DNA from: an uncultured Pelagibacteraceae bacterium
Lineage (GTDB): Bacteria; Pseudomonadota; Alphaproteobacteria; Pelagibacterales; Pelagibacteraceae
DNA length: 64,000 nt
Direction of reading: 5' to 3'
NCBI GenBank assembly: GCA_902598825.1
Contig: CACKDD010000002.1
Coordinates: 41,433-105,432, forward strand
Under the pieces are notes generated by a model that worked only from the letters and a program-made list of their open reading frames with translations, ran no database searches and was not told where the DNA came from. The position numbers and the translations under genes are program-made. Positions 1 to 8,284 of the stretch are shown in pieces (within the stretch, counting starts at the first letter, position 1; each line of letters starts with the position of its first letter).

Positions 1-565
1 ATCCCCCCGGTAATTTATTTGCAAATAAAACAGAAGATCTAGCAAATCTAGCAGTTCCTAAAAGCACACCTAAATAATATGGTAGTACATAAATAATTAA
101 AGACATTGAATAAATCCAAACATGTCCACCAGTACCAATTAAATCAGCTGTGGAATACATTGTGGTGCCTGTAAAATACCAAACTATACCAAAAACTGAC
201 CCAACAAATATTCCTGAAAAAACTAACCAGTGCAAGGCATAAATTTTTGCTTTACCTGGGGCATCAATATTTAAATAATGACTAACAACAGACCAAGCAA
301 TAGTCATTGTGGTCGTAAAAATTATTAGAGTTAAATTCATATGAAAGAATAATTCAGTAAAAAAATTAGTCGAAATTTCTGCAAAACTTTCAAATCCTAA
401 ATTTTCATAATTTTCAGCAGCTATTATTTTATCATCAAAAAAAGCTACTATATTGCTATCAGGTCCTGGATCAGAAAATGATCTAATTATCAAATATATA
501 CTAATCCATCCAAAACTTGCCAGACCAGCAAGAGTGTAAATGATTGATTGAATAATATTTTTCAT
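1..565 (-). CDS. Partial polytopic membrane protein, unrecognised (C-terminus beyond the window)
   Basis: The reverse strand is open from an ATG at 565 to the window edge, giving 188 codons that start MKNIIQSIIYTLAG. I see about four hydrophobic segments: near residues 5-27, 75-95, 105-125 and 145-170. A loop after the first segment is rich in Asp/Glu, and the sequence runs on past base 1. It lies 2 bases downstream of the VWA-like gene, so the two are probably cotranscribed and could act together at the inner membrane. I do not recognise the family; some stretches (for example GTGGHVWIYSMSL) only vaguely recall oxidase-like polytopic proteins, and I assign no function. That it is a real gene rests on length, hydrophobicity and operon spacing. 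Confidence 0.6.
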   Translation of the reverse strand, partial: MKNIIQSIIYTLAGLASFGWISIYLIIRSFSDPGPDSNIVAFFDDKIIAAENYENLGFESFAEISTNFFTELFFHMNLTLIIFTTTMTIAWSVVSHYLNIDAPGKAKIYALHWLVFSGIFVGSVFGIVWYFTGTTMYSTADLIGTGGHVWIYSMSLIIYVLPYYLGVLLGTARFARSSVLFANKLPGG

Positions 566-567
566 AT

Positions 568-1938
568 TTATTTTGTTAAATTAAAATCTAATGCAATACT
601 GGCTATTAATGTTGGTTCAAATTCATTGTTTGCAACAGAATTTAGTTGTCTAATTAATTTAGTTAAGTTTAAGGTTTTAAACTCTACAGGGTTTCCATCT
701 TTAAATTCCTCTGCCTCAGATGGTCTAATCGACCATTCTTTAAATGTTTCTTCAGATATGGTTCCTGGTTTTTCAGCATAAATTTCTGCAACATAAAAAT
801 ATCTCATACCTCTAAATAGTTTCTTTAATGAAACTTCTTTAAACATTTGAAGTCTTAAAGTATTTTCATTCTGTTCCCATTTACTTATTTGCTCAAATTT
901 AGATTTTCTCCAATTGATATCTTTACATTTTGGTTCTTGACTGACCCAAAGGCTTTCTTTAACTTTAAAATTTGAAACTCCAGTAGATCCTGGAACAATT
1001 ATTTCAGAATTTTTAATTAGAAAATTAAGTTTTCTTTTTTTATTTGTATTAAATGTGAAGATTGGCAAATTATTTGATGAGTAATCAAACTTAAATTTTT
1101 CTGCATTTGAAATATTTTTTATAGATTTTTCTGAAATTAATTTTTTGTCATTTAAATTTTGTAAAATGGGTGTGCTTGTAATTAAAGAAAATTTATATTT
1201 ATCCTCTGGATCTGTGAAATGTTGTTCCTCTAAATTTTTTTTGACTTGATTTATTTCTTTTTGATCACCTATTATAATAATGTAGAATGGCCTCTTCTGT
1301 GCTTCGGTATAAGATACAGTTCCACCTTCTCTTGTTGGAATGTCATAAATAGTTCCATTAAATGAACTCATCACACCTATAATGCCAACTGATTTACCTT
1401 TTTTTAATATAGACTTTAAAGGTTTTGTTAATTGACCTAATGTTCCGCCTACTAATTGATTATCAGCCAAAAATAAATCTGTTACAATTATATATGTTCC
1501 ATCAGGATTAGCTTTTGCCATCTTAAAAGGTAAATGAATTTTAGATTCTTGGTTGTTACATTCAGATGCAGCACCTGTACATTCATAAAATCCTGGTTTA
1601 ATTACCTGTGCAATTTTATTTTCTTTAATTGGTTTAATTGTTTTTCCAAAGCTATGATAATAGGTTTTGCTACCTACATTTTCAGCTATTTGTTGTAAGT
1701 CATCGATTACATTTACATAAAGATTATTTTGTCCTGGTTGGTCCTTTGCATAACCTTGCATACTCAAACTTTGATCAAAGTATATAAAGACTGATTTATC
1801 TTCACTTTCCTCTGCAGATTGACTTGATGTTGTGGACTTTGAAATTTCAAACTCAGGGTAACAAGTATCTTTTGCATTTACCGATGTTGAGAAAACCAAC
1901 AAAAAAGCCACTAAAATTCTAACAAAAATTCTTTTCAT
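568..1938 (-). CDS. Exported von Willebrand factor A-like protein
   Basis: This 456-residue protein begins with a signal peptide (hydrophobic to about residue 18, cleavage plausible after VNA at 22). It then has a Ser/Glu-rich linker and a strand ending in a DxSxS metal-site motif (DQSLS, residues 55-59). A later 'YIIVTDLFLAD' strand supplies a second Thr-Asp pair of the kind seen in MIDAS sites. These features indicate a periplasmic VWA-type binding domain of roughly 180 residues. The remaining C-terminal part is unassigned. VWA proteins usually mediate metal-dependent protein contacts; the partner here is unknown. It is divergent from the protease gene at 2044, with a 105-base gap that must hold promoters for both directions. 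Confidence 0.65.
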   Translation of the reverse strand: MKRIFVRILVAFLLVFSTSVNAKDTCYPEFEISKSTTSSQSAEESEDKSVFIYFDQSLSMQGYAKDQPGQNNLYVNVIDDLQQIAENVGSKTYYHSFGKTIKPIKENKIAQVIKPGFYECTGAASECNNQESKIHLPFKMAKANPDGTYIIVTDLFLADNQLVGGTLGQLTKPLKSILKKGKSVGIIGVMSSFNGTIYDIPTREGGTVSYTEAQKRPFYIIIIGDQKEINQVKKNLEEQHFTDPEDKYKFSLITSTPILQNLNDKKLISEKSIKNISNAEKFKFDYSSNNLPIFTFNTNKKRKLNFLIKNSEIIVPGSTGVSNFKVKESLWVSQEPKCKDINWRKSKFEQISKWEQNENTLRLQMFKEVSLKKLFRGMRYFYVAEIYAEKPGTISEETFKEWSIRPSEAEEFKDGNPVEFKTLNLTKLIRQLNSVANNEFEPTLIASIALDFNLTK

Positions 1939-2043
1939 ACTCGTTATGATTTAATTTCTATAAAATAGATCTTAGATTTAAATACTTCCCTATGTAAAGA
2001 ATAAAAGCTAAGCTCAAAAATATATAATAAAAACCAGATAATT

Positions 2044-3099
2044 ATGAATTTATTTATAAATATTTGCTCAAGATTGACTCTTATTTTACCTTTATTATTG
2101 CTTATTTCATGTGGGGATAGCGGTAGTCAACTATCTAAAGGGCATAGAGATGCCATCAAAATTCAATGTGAGGACTCATCAGATCCTAAAGCTTGTGGAC
2201 TTGAGGTTAGACAAAACTTTTTAGAAGACGGCAATGAATTTATTATATTGGATGATGGTGAACTAAATGATGATCAGATTAGAAAAATAAAAATGGAATG
2301 TATTAGATCTAAAAAATTTGGTCTTGAAACTTATAATAATTGTTTAGGTGAATATAAAACTGCTGCATTAGATGGTAAATTGTTTGAAAAGAAATTTGCT
2401 GCCAAACCTAAAAACAATATTGAAGATCTTGAAGAATCTGTAGTTTATATTGAAATGGTTTTAACAAATTATACCAAAGAGAGAGAAATGGTATATGGCA
2501 CAGGTTCAGGTGTAATAATAACTGACACAGAAATAGCAACGAATTGTCATGTAGCATTAGCTAAAGCAGATAAGGAAGTTCTTAAATATGCACAAGATGA
2601 ACTTAAATGGAACACAGCTAGTGATGATTTACAAGAAAGGATTTGGATTAAATTATTAAATGGTGAAGATTGGGCTGAAGCAAAGCTGACAAAAAAAGAT
2701 GTTAATAAAGATATTTGTATAATAAAACACAATCCAAAAGAGCTATTCAAAGTTTCAATGAAACCAATAGAAAAATTTACATCCTTTAAAAAATTAAAAA
2801 AAGGGAGCTTTGTTAGAGCAATGGGGTCACCTGGAGGATTAATTGGTCATACATCTACTGGGGATATACAATGGTTAGGAACTGCAGAACAAATGCAAAA
2901 TACTTTCCCAACTATATTAAAACAGTTCGATAAAGATACAAAATTTATAGTCCATGGTGCTAAAATTCACTCTGGTAGTTCAGGTGGACCTTTGTTTGAT
3001 AAAGATGGTTATATTATAGGATTAAACACTTTAATATCTGACACTGCGGCTGAAAATATTGCAGTTTCTTCAGATCATATTAAAGAGTTGTTAAAATAA
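2044..3099 (+). CDS. Trypsin-like serine protease, predicted lipoprotein
   Basis: The 351-residue product has a lipobox (LISC, Cys23), so it is probably a lipid-anchored periplasmic or outer-membrane protease. A linker of about 110 residues with several Cys precedes a chymotrypsin-fold domain. All three catalytic residues are visible: His169 (TNCHVA), Asp223 (KDICII) and Ser313 (GSSGGP). The TGSGVIIT strand before the histidine is also typical. No PDZ domain follows, so it is not a standard DegP/DegQ. The next gene starts 2 bases after the stop, and the VWA-like gene diverges upstream. The substrate is unknown. A TATAAT hexamer at 2023-2028 is a plausible -10 element, with no convincing -35. 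Confidence 0.75.
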   Translation: MNLFINICSRLTLILPLLLLISCGDSGSQLSKGHRDAIKIQCEDSSDPKACGLEVRQNFLEDGNEFIILDDGELNDDQIRKIKMECIRSKKFGLETYNNCLGEYKTAALDGKLFEKKFAAKPKNNIEDLEESVVYIEMVLTNYTKEREMVYGTGSGVIITDTEIATNCHVALAKADKEVLKYAQDELKWNTASDDLQERIWIKLLNGEDWAEAKLTKKDVNKDICIIKHNPKELFKVSMKPIEKFTSFKKLKKGSFVRAMGSPGGLIGHTSTGDIQWLGTAEQMQNTFPTILKQFDKDTKFIVHGAKIHSGSSGGPLFDKDGYIIGLNTLISDTAAENIAVSSDHIKELLK

Positions 3100-3101
3100 T
3101 T

Positions 3102-3932
3102 ATGAAAAATAGATTTTACGTTTTTTTAAATTACTTACTCCTTTTTTTATCAATAATTGTAATAGCTTTAATTTTAAGTACAAACAATACTTTTGCACAT
3201 AAAGTAAAAGATGAAAACGGCAGGATGGTGGAGCATGAACCTATAAAATGTATACCACAAGAAGAAAGAAACATGGTAGAAAAATATCTTTGCAAAGTTG
3301 CTATTAAATCCCATCGTTTATGTAAACAAGATGAACATTGTGCAATTTTAGAAATAGAGAAATTACAAAAAGAAAATGCTGAACAGGTAGAAAAATTAAA
3401 AGGTGTGGGCGATTGTGGAGATCTTCCATTTAATCATAAAGCATCCAAAAAATCAAAAATTTATATTAAAGCAAGCAAAGATAGTAAAGTTATTGGTGAA
3501 GTTAATAAAGGTCAAAAATTATTATTCTATGCTGTCTCTACAAAAGATAAAAATTTCTCAAGGGTAAAAATAAGAAAAGATGATATTTGTGCAGAGGGAT
3601 ATATAGAGTCTAAATATTTAGTTAAAAAAGACTCAGAGGATACTGTTGTAAAAGTTGGTCCTAAATTAATTGAAATTAATGAACCTAAATGGGCCAAAGA
3701 AGGAAAATTGATACTAGTAGATGCCGAGGGCACAGTTTCTATTAGCGGGGCTATTCAAGAAGGTAAAATAGATCAAATTATTATTAATGAGGAAGAAGAA
3801 ATAATTAATGGTGATAATACATTTACTTATCTACTTTTTGTTCCAAATAGTGGAGCTGAAATCAGAATAGTAGGAAATAAAAATGGTAAAAAAGTAAAGG
3901 AACTAATCTTTACAATTAAAGTAGGAAATTAA
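3102..3932 (+). CDS. Membrane-anchored bacterial SH3-domain protein
   Basis: The 276-residue product starts with a single hydrophobic segment (about residues 6-28) that could be a signal peptide or membrane anchor. A Cys- and Lys-rich helical stretch (45-105) follows. An SH3b-type domain covers about 117-175: the 'IYIKASKDSKVIGEVNKGQ...GYIESKYL' pattern is typical. Residues from about 183 to the end look like a small Ig-like beta domain of the kind found after SH3 domains in exported proteins. SH3b domains often bind peptidoglycan or peptide ligands. The start lies 2 bases after the protease stop, so the two are almost certainly cotranscribed. The exact role is unknown. Confidence 0.65.
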   Translation: MKNRFYVFLNYLLLFLSIIVIALILSTNNTFAHKVKDENGRMVEHEPIKCIPQEERNMVEKYLCKVAIKSHRLCKQDEHCAILEIEKLQKENAEQVEKLKGVGDCGDLPFNHKASKKSKIYIKASKDSKVIGEVNKGQKLLFYAVSTKDKNFSRVKIRKDDICAEGYIESKYLVKKDSEDTVVKVGPKLIEINEPKWAKEGKLILVDAEGTVSISGAIQEGKIDQIIINEEEEIINGDNTFTYLLFVPNSGAEIRIVGNKNGKKVKELIFTIKVGN

Positions 3933-4100
3933 AAAAATAAGCTTACAAAATTAATAAAATCAATAAAAAATTCCATTAATTATTCGTATATAATTATCTT
4001 CATGTTTAATAGTCCTTTAATAGTCTAGGCAAAATTAAAATGTCTAATTAGGACAAAATTAACAATGAATAAATATCATTAATAATTATCATAGTGCATA

Positions 4101-4304
4101 ATGAAAAAAGATATTGTTAAATCTCACTTAAAAAAAAAAGCACAATCAAAACTTGCTTTATCAATTAGTCTATTTATTGTGCTTTTAACCTCTACTGGAT
4201 ACATCTTTAATTCTAAATCAATAATTTTTCTATTCTACATTTCTTGTTTTGTATTTTTCTACAATTTAGTAATACACTTTATACTAGAAAAGTTTGAAAA
4301 TTAA
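4101..4304 (+). CDS. Small two-helix membrane protein, unrecognised
   Basis: This is a 67-residue ORF with a basic N-terminus (MKKDIVKSHLKKKAQSK), followed by two hydrophobic helices (about 18-37 and 42-60). The shape is that of a small positive-inside inner-membrane protein. No family is recognised. It is followed 2 bases later by another tiny membrane ORF, and then by the glucosylglycerate genes in the same direction. The 168-base gap upstream is AT-rich and is the only obvious place for a promoter. Real but unassigned is the best reading. Confidence 0.45.
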   Translation: MKKDIVKSHLKKKAQSKLALSISLFIVLLTSTGYIFNSKSIIFLFYISCFVFFYNLVIHFILEKFEN

Positions 4305-4306
4305 TT

Positions 4307-4453
4307 ATGATTAAAAAACTCATTAAATTAAAGATATTAAAATTTGTACTAATTGGTGGTGTGTCAGCAGCTTATGCTTTTAAGAGATATTGTGATAAAA
4401 AAAAAGAATTAAAAATTAAAAAAGATAAAAAAACTTTGCTTATTAATCGATAA
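4307..4453 (+). CDS. Tiny basic protein, 48 residues, unrecognised
   Basis: An ATG at 4307 opens 48 codons ending in TAA at 4453. The protein has a basic start (MIKKLIKLKILK), one short hydrophobic segment (about 12-25, FVLIGGVSAAYAF) and a Lys-rich tail. It starts 2 bases after the preceding small membrane gene and ends 6 bases before the phosphatase gene, so it fills an otherwise empty slot in the same transcript. Tight spacing on both sides is the main support. It could be a chance ORF in AT-rich DNA, and no function is proposed. Confidence 0.35.
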   Translation: MIKKLIKLKILKFVLIGGVSAAYAFKRYCDKKKELKIKKDKKTLLINR

Positions 4454-4459
4454 AAACTT

Positions 4460-5251
4460 TTGGTAGTAATATTTACAGATTTAGATGGTTCTCTTTTACA
4501 TCGAGATACTTTTAAGTTCGACTCAATTAAAGACTATATTAAAAGTCTAATAAATATTGGAATAATCATAATTCCGAATTCTAGTAAAACTGAAAAGGAA
4601 ATTGAAAAATTTAATGAAGAGCTTGGTATTGAACTTCCCTATATTTCAGAAAATGGTTCAGTTATTCGTGGACTAAACTTAATTAACCAAAATTTTCCAA
4701 ATAAAATAATTCTTAGTAGAGAAAAAGAAGAATTACTAAAAATTTTTAATGAAAAGACTCCTGAAAAATTATTAAATAAATGTGTTCAAATTTCTAAACT
4801 GAGTAAAAAAGAACAAGAAAAAATATTTGGACAAAAAGATGATAGACTTAAAGACGCATTACAAAGAAAGTATACTTTACCCTTTTTATTTAATGGGAAT
4901 AATTCTGAAAAAAATAAATTATTAAAAGTCTTAAGTTATAATTCTTTATCATTACAGGAAGGTGGTCGTGTTTTAAATCTTTGTGATAACATTAATAAAA
5001 TAAAGTCAATGAATAGAGTAATTAAAATCTTAAAAAAAACTGAGGATAAAATTAAGACTATTGCTGTTGGAGACAACTATAATGATCTCGAAATGTTAAA
5101 AAATAGTGACATACCATGTTTAGTTTTCAATGATCAATTTAAAATGGACAGAATTAATATTGATAATATTATATTTTCTAACAAGCCATCACCTGAGGGC
5201 TGGGCTGATGTGATAAAAATAGCGCTAGGAAAAATAGGATATAGTGATTAA
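4460..5251 (+). CDS. gpgP: Glucosyl-3-phosphoglycerate / mannosyl-3-phosphoglycerate phosphatase, HAD family
   Basis: The 263-residue protein is a HAD hydrolase of the MPGP type. Motif I is FTDLDGS (Asp7 nucleophile, Asp9), and the 'SKTEKEIEKFNEELG...YISENGSVI' stretch is the family hallmark. Motif IV is VGDNYNDLEML near residue 210. It should remove phosphate from glucosyl-3-phosphoglycerate to give glucosylglycerate. The next gene encodes the matching synthase, 8 bases downstream. The reading frame begins at a TTG codon with no clear Shine-Dalgarno; no in-frame ATG precedes motif I, so TTG is the likely start. Mannosyl substrate specificity cannot be excluded from sequence, but the neighbour argues for glucosyl. 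Confidence 0.8.
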   Translation: MVVIFTDLDGSLLHRDTFKFDSIKDYIKSLINIGIIIIPNSSKTEKEIEKFNEELGIELPYISENGSVIRGLNLINQNFPNKIILSREKEELLKIFNEKTPEKLLNKCVQISKLSKKEQEKIFGQKDDRLKDALQRKYTLPFLFNGNNSEKNKLLKVLSYNSLSLQEGGRVLNLCDNINKIKSMNRVIKILKKTEDKIKTIAVGDNYNDLEMLKNSDIPCLVFNDQFKMDRINIDNIIFSNKPSPEGWADVIKIALGKIGYSD

Positions 5252-5259
5252 AATTTAAA

Positions 5260-6480
5260 ATGAGCGAATTTTCCCAGAATGGAATAATTTCTACCCTGCA
5301 CGACTTTGGTACAAGGTCAACAACCGAAATTGAAAAAGATCTTTTTACATTTTCAAAAGAAAGAAAGATGGAGTTAATTTTACCATGTCTTTATTCAGAA
5401 TTAGAAGGTACGGCACTTCCCAATATAGTCGAAGAAATTAGTAAGACAAAATATCTAGACCATATCATCGTAGGTCTTGATAGAGCTAATGAAAATCAAG
5501 CCAAAAAAGCTTGGAAATTTTTTAAAAAATTAAAAACCTCTTTCTCAATTTTATGGAATGATGGACCAGGTTTAAAAAAACTTGATAAAGAATTAAAGAA
5601 AAATGATCTATCTCCAAATGAGTTGGGTAAAGGTAGAAATGTTTGGTATTGTATTGGCATGTCTATAGCGAGAGATACTGCTCGTTCAGTTGCATTGCAT
5701 GACTGCGATATAAAAACTTATGATAGAAGAATGCTAGCTAAACTTTTTTATCCAGTTGTAAATCCTCTTTTTAACTTTGAATTTTGTAAAGGATATTACC
5801 CAAGAGTTGCTAATAATAAGATGAATGGAAGAGTTGCTAGATTACTTGTTTTTCCTTTATTAACTGCTTTAGAAAAAACCATTGGTAAAAGCGATTACTT
5901 AGAGTTTATGAAGTCTTTTAAATATCCATTAGCTGGTGAGTTTTCATTTAGACGTAACGTTTTACCTGAACTAAGAATATCTTCAGATTGGGGTATTGAA
6001 GTAGGAATTCTTTCTGAAATGCAAAGAAGCTTCTCTCCTCAAAATATTTGTCAGGTAGATTTGGCTGATACTTATGACCATAAACATCAAGTTTTATCTA
6101 TGGACGACGAAACTAAAGGTTTATCAAGGATGTCTATAGATATAATAAAAACCTTTATCAAAAAACTAGCTACTCAAGGTAATTCTTTTAGTAGAGAAAA
6201 ATTCAGATCTCTAAAAGCAACCTATTATAGATCTGCGTTAGATTTAATTGATATATACAGAAGTGATGCTGATATGAATGGGCTTAAATTTGACTCTCAT
6301 ACTGAAGAAAAAGCTGTTGAACTATTTGCAATAAATATAATGAAAGCTGGAGAAGCTTTTATCTTAAATCCAATGGATACACCGTTTATACCGACTTGGA
6401 GTAGAGTGAAGAGTGCTATTCCAAACTTTTTAACTCGATTAAAAGAAACAGTAAATGAAGATAACAAAAAATATAGATAA
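5260..6480 (+). CDS. gpgS: Glucosyl-3-phosphoglycerate synthase-like glycosyltransferase (GT81)
   Basis: The 406-residue protein has a GT-A fold N-terminal half (ELILPCLYSELEG...IIVGLDRA) and a metal-binding acidic motif HDCD (Asp148, Asp150). The GKGRNVW and SSDWGIEVGILSEM stretches are characteristic of the GpgS/MpgS group. The reaction would join NDP-glucose and 3-phosphoglycerate. Its stop codon overlaps the start of the next gene (TAATG), and the phosphatase lies just upstream, giving a two-step synthesis cassette. GT81 members use glucose; the mannosyl alternative is less likely because the phosphorylase next door is of the sucrose/glucosylglycerate type. Cytoplasmic, no membrane segment. 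Confidence 0.82.
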   Translation: MSEFSQNGIISTLHDFGTRSTTEIEKDLFTFSKERKMELILPCLYSELEGTALPNIVEEISKTKYLDHIIVGLDRANENQAKKAWKFFKKLKTSFSILWNDGPGLKKLDKELKKNDLSPNELGKGRNVWYCIGMSIARDTARSVALHDCDIKTYDRRMLAKLFYPVVNPLFNFEFCKGYYPRVANNKMNGRVARLLVFPLLTALEKTIGKSDYLEFMKSFKYPLAGEFSFRRNVLPELRISSDWGIEVGILSEMQRSFSPQNICQVDLADTYDHKHQVLSMDDETKGLSRMSIDIIKTFIKKLATQGNSFSREKFRSLKATYYRSALDLIDIYRSDADMNGLKFDSHTEEKAVELFAINIMKAGEAFILNPMDTPFIPTWSRVKSAIPNFLTRLKETVNEDNKKYR

Positions 6481-8207
6481 TGTTATCTCAGATAGATCAA
6501 AAAAAAATTAAATTAAAGCTTAAAAATATATATAGACACCATTTATCAGAGATTGAGATTAGTGATTGTTGCAAAGAAATTACAAAATCAATTAATAAAT
6601 TTAATAAAAAAAGAAATAAAAAAAAAAAGATAATTTCAGAAAAAACCTCAATAGTTATATCCTATGGAGATAGTCTTTTTTCTAGCTCACAAAGACATTT
6701 ATTAAAAAATTTTCAAAGTTTTTTTCAAAAGAAGTTAAGTAAATATTTTAATACAGTGCACTTTTTACCTTTTTATCCTTCAAGTAGTGATAGTGGTTTT
6801 GCAGTAAAAGATCATTACAAAATCGATAATAGGCTTGGTAATTGGTCAGATATCAAAAAATTTTCAAAAAAAAATGATATAATGGCAGATGTAGTAATTA
6901 ATCATTCATCAGCTAGAGGTCTGTGGTTTAAAAACTTTCTCAAAAAGAAAAAGCCAGGAAAGGATTATTTCTTAACAGTTAATTCTAATTTTAATGTATC
7001 AAAAGTAATTAGACCTCGAGATCATCAATTGCTTAAAAAAATTAATATTTTTAAAAAGTCCGAGTATTTGTGGAGAACTTTCAGTCCAGATCAATTGGAT
7101 ATGAATTTTAAAAATCCTTCAGTTTTATTGAGATTCATAAAAATTATGATTAATCTTATAAATCATGGTGTAACAATCTTTAGATTAGATGCGATTGCCT
7201 ACCTTTGGAAAGAGAGTGGAACTAAATGTATTAACTTAAGAGAAACACATGAAATAATAAAGCTTTTAAGAATAATTTGTAGTTTATTAAATGTTGAAAG
7301 TATTATTGTTACTGAAACAAATTTGCCAGAAAAAGAAAATATAAGTTATTTTGGAAATGCTGATGAAGCTAATTGGATTTATAATTTTTCACTACCTCCC
7401 CTACTAATTCATAGTTTTTTATTTGAAAATAGCTCATACCTTAACAGTTGGAACAAAAATTTACCACAAACCAAAAAAGGAAATAGCTATCTAAATTTCA
7501 TTGCTTCACACGATGGTATTGGAATGAGACCAGTTGAAGGTATTATGAATAAAAATAATAAAGACAAGTTTCTTAAAAGATTAAAAAAAAACGGCTCAAA
7601 ATTTTCATATAGGAAAGTTCAAAGTAAATCGAAAAAAGTTTATGAGGCAAATATTACAGTTTTTGATGCGTTAAAAAAATCAGACAATGACCCAAAAGGT
7701 AAATTCTTTTTGGAAAGATTTATTTCAGCTCACTCGATTATGATTTCTTTCGAAGGAGTACCAGCAATATATTTTAACTCTTTATTTGGAACATCTAATG
7801 ATGAGGCTAAATATATAATAACTGGAAATAATAGAGATTTAAATAGATACAGGTGGAACCATAAAAACATTAATGAAAAATTGAAAAATACGAAATCAAA
7901 ACAAAGTATTTTTTATAAAAATATTACCGACTTGTTAGAAATAAGAAGAAAACAAAAGGCTTTTCATCCGAATGGGTTAAGATCTAATATCAATATGGGT
8001 CCAAAAATATTTTGTTTTAAGAGACAGAGTTTAGATAAAAAACAAACTATTATTTGTATAACTAACTTATCCTCTAAAAATCAATTTCCTAAAATTGATA
8101 AAAATTTTATTAAATGGAAAAACCTCTTAAAACCAATTCCAAAAATAAAAGATAAAAAATATTTTGAACTCAAACCATTTGAAACAATATGGTTATCTAA
8201 TATCTAA
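6480..8207 (+). CDS. GH13_18 sucrose-phosphorylase-like enzyme, probably glucosylglycerate phosphorylase
   Basis: The 575-residue protein is a GH13 (beta/alpha)8 enzyme. The nucleophile is Asp237 (FRLDAIAYLW), the acid/base Glu279 (VTETN) and the transition-state stabiliser Asp345 (SHDGIG). The early HFLPFYPSSSDSGFAVKDH stretch is typical of sucrose phosphorylase relatives (subfamily 18), which includes glucosylglycerate phosphorylases. The gene overlaps the synthase stop by one base. It probably performs phosphorolysis of glucosylglycerate to glucose-1-phosphate and glycerate, letting the cell recover the solute. Sucrose phosphorylase activity is the main alternative. No signal peptide is visible; the N-terminus is very Lys-rich. 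Confidence 0.75.
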   Translation: MLSQIDQKKIKLKLKNIYRHHLSEIEISDCCKEITKSINKFNKKRNKKKKIISEKTSIVISYGDSLFSSSQRHLLKNFQSFFQKKLSKYFNTVHFLPFYPSSSDSGFAVKDHYKIDNRLGNWSDIKKFSKKNDIMADVVINHSSARGLWFKNFLKKKKPGKDYFLTVNSNFNVSKVIRPRDHQLLKKINIFKKSEYLWRTFSPDQLDMNFKNPSVLLRFIKIMINLINHGVTIFRLDAIAYLWKESGTKCINLRETHEIIKLLRIICSLLNVESIIVTETNLPEKENISYFGNADEANWIYNFSLPPLLIHSFLFENSSYLNSWNKNLPQTKKGNSYLNFIASHDGIGMRPVEGIMNKNNKDKFLKRLKKNGSKFSYRKVQSKSKKVYEANITVFDALKKSDNDPKGKFFLERFISAHSIMISFEGVPAIYFNSLFGTSNDEAKYIITGNNRDLNRYRWNHKNINEKLKNTKSKQSIFYKNITDLLEIRRKQKAFHPNGLRSNINMGPKIFCFKRQSLDKKQTIICITNLSSKNQFPKIDKNFIKWKNLLKPIPKIKDKKYFELKPFETIWLSNI

Positions 8208-8243
8208 TAAATATTATTTTTTATAAAACTCTCAATGAGTACA

Positions 8244-8278
8244 AGATTAACATTAGTTTAAACTAGTTTGTTAAGTCT
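8244..8278. terminator. Long hairpin between convergent genes, probable bidirectional terminator
   Basis: A 12-base perfect palindrome TAGTTTAAACTA (8254-8265) is nested inside TTAACA (8247-8252) and TGTTAA (8269-8274). AGA (8244-8246) and TCT (8276-8278) continue the stem after a bulged G. It sits in the 77-base gap between the GH13 stop and the FkbM stop on the opposite strand. The T-tract is weak on both sides, so termination strength is uncertain. Confidence 0.55.
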
Positions 8279-8284
8279 AATTTT

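Noticed and set aside
3933..4100. Repeated AATAGTC and the near-palindrome TGTCTAATTAGGACA (4041-4055) as an operator
   Set aside because: The copies are short and the palindrome is off-centre by one base; without comparison to other genomes this is within chance for AT-rich DNA.
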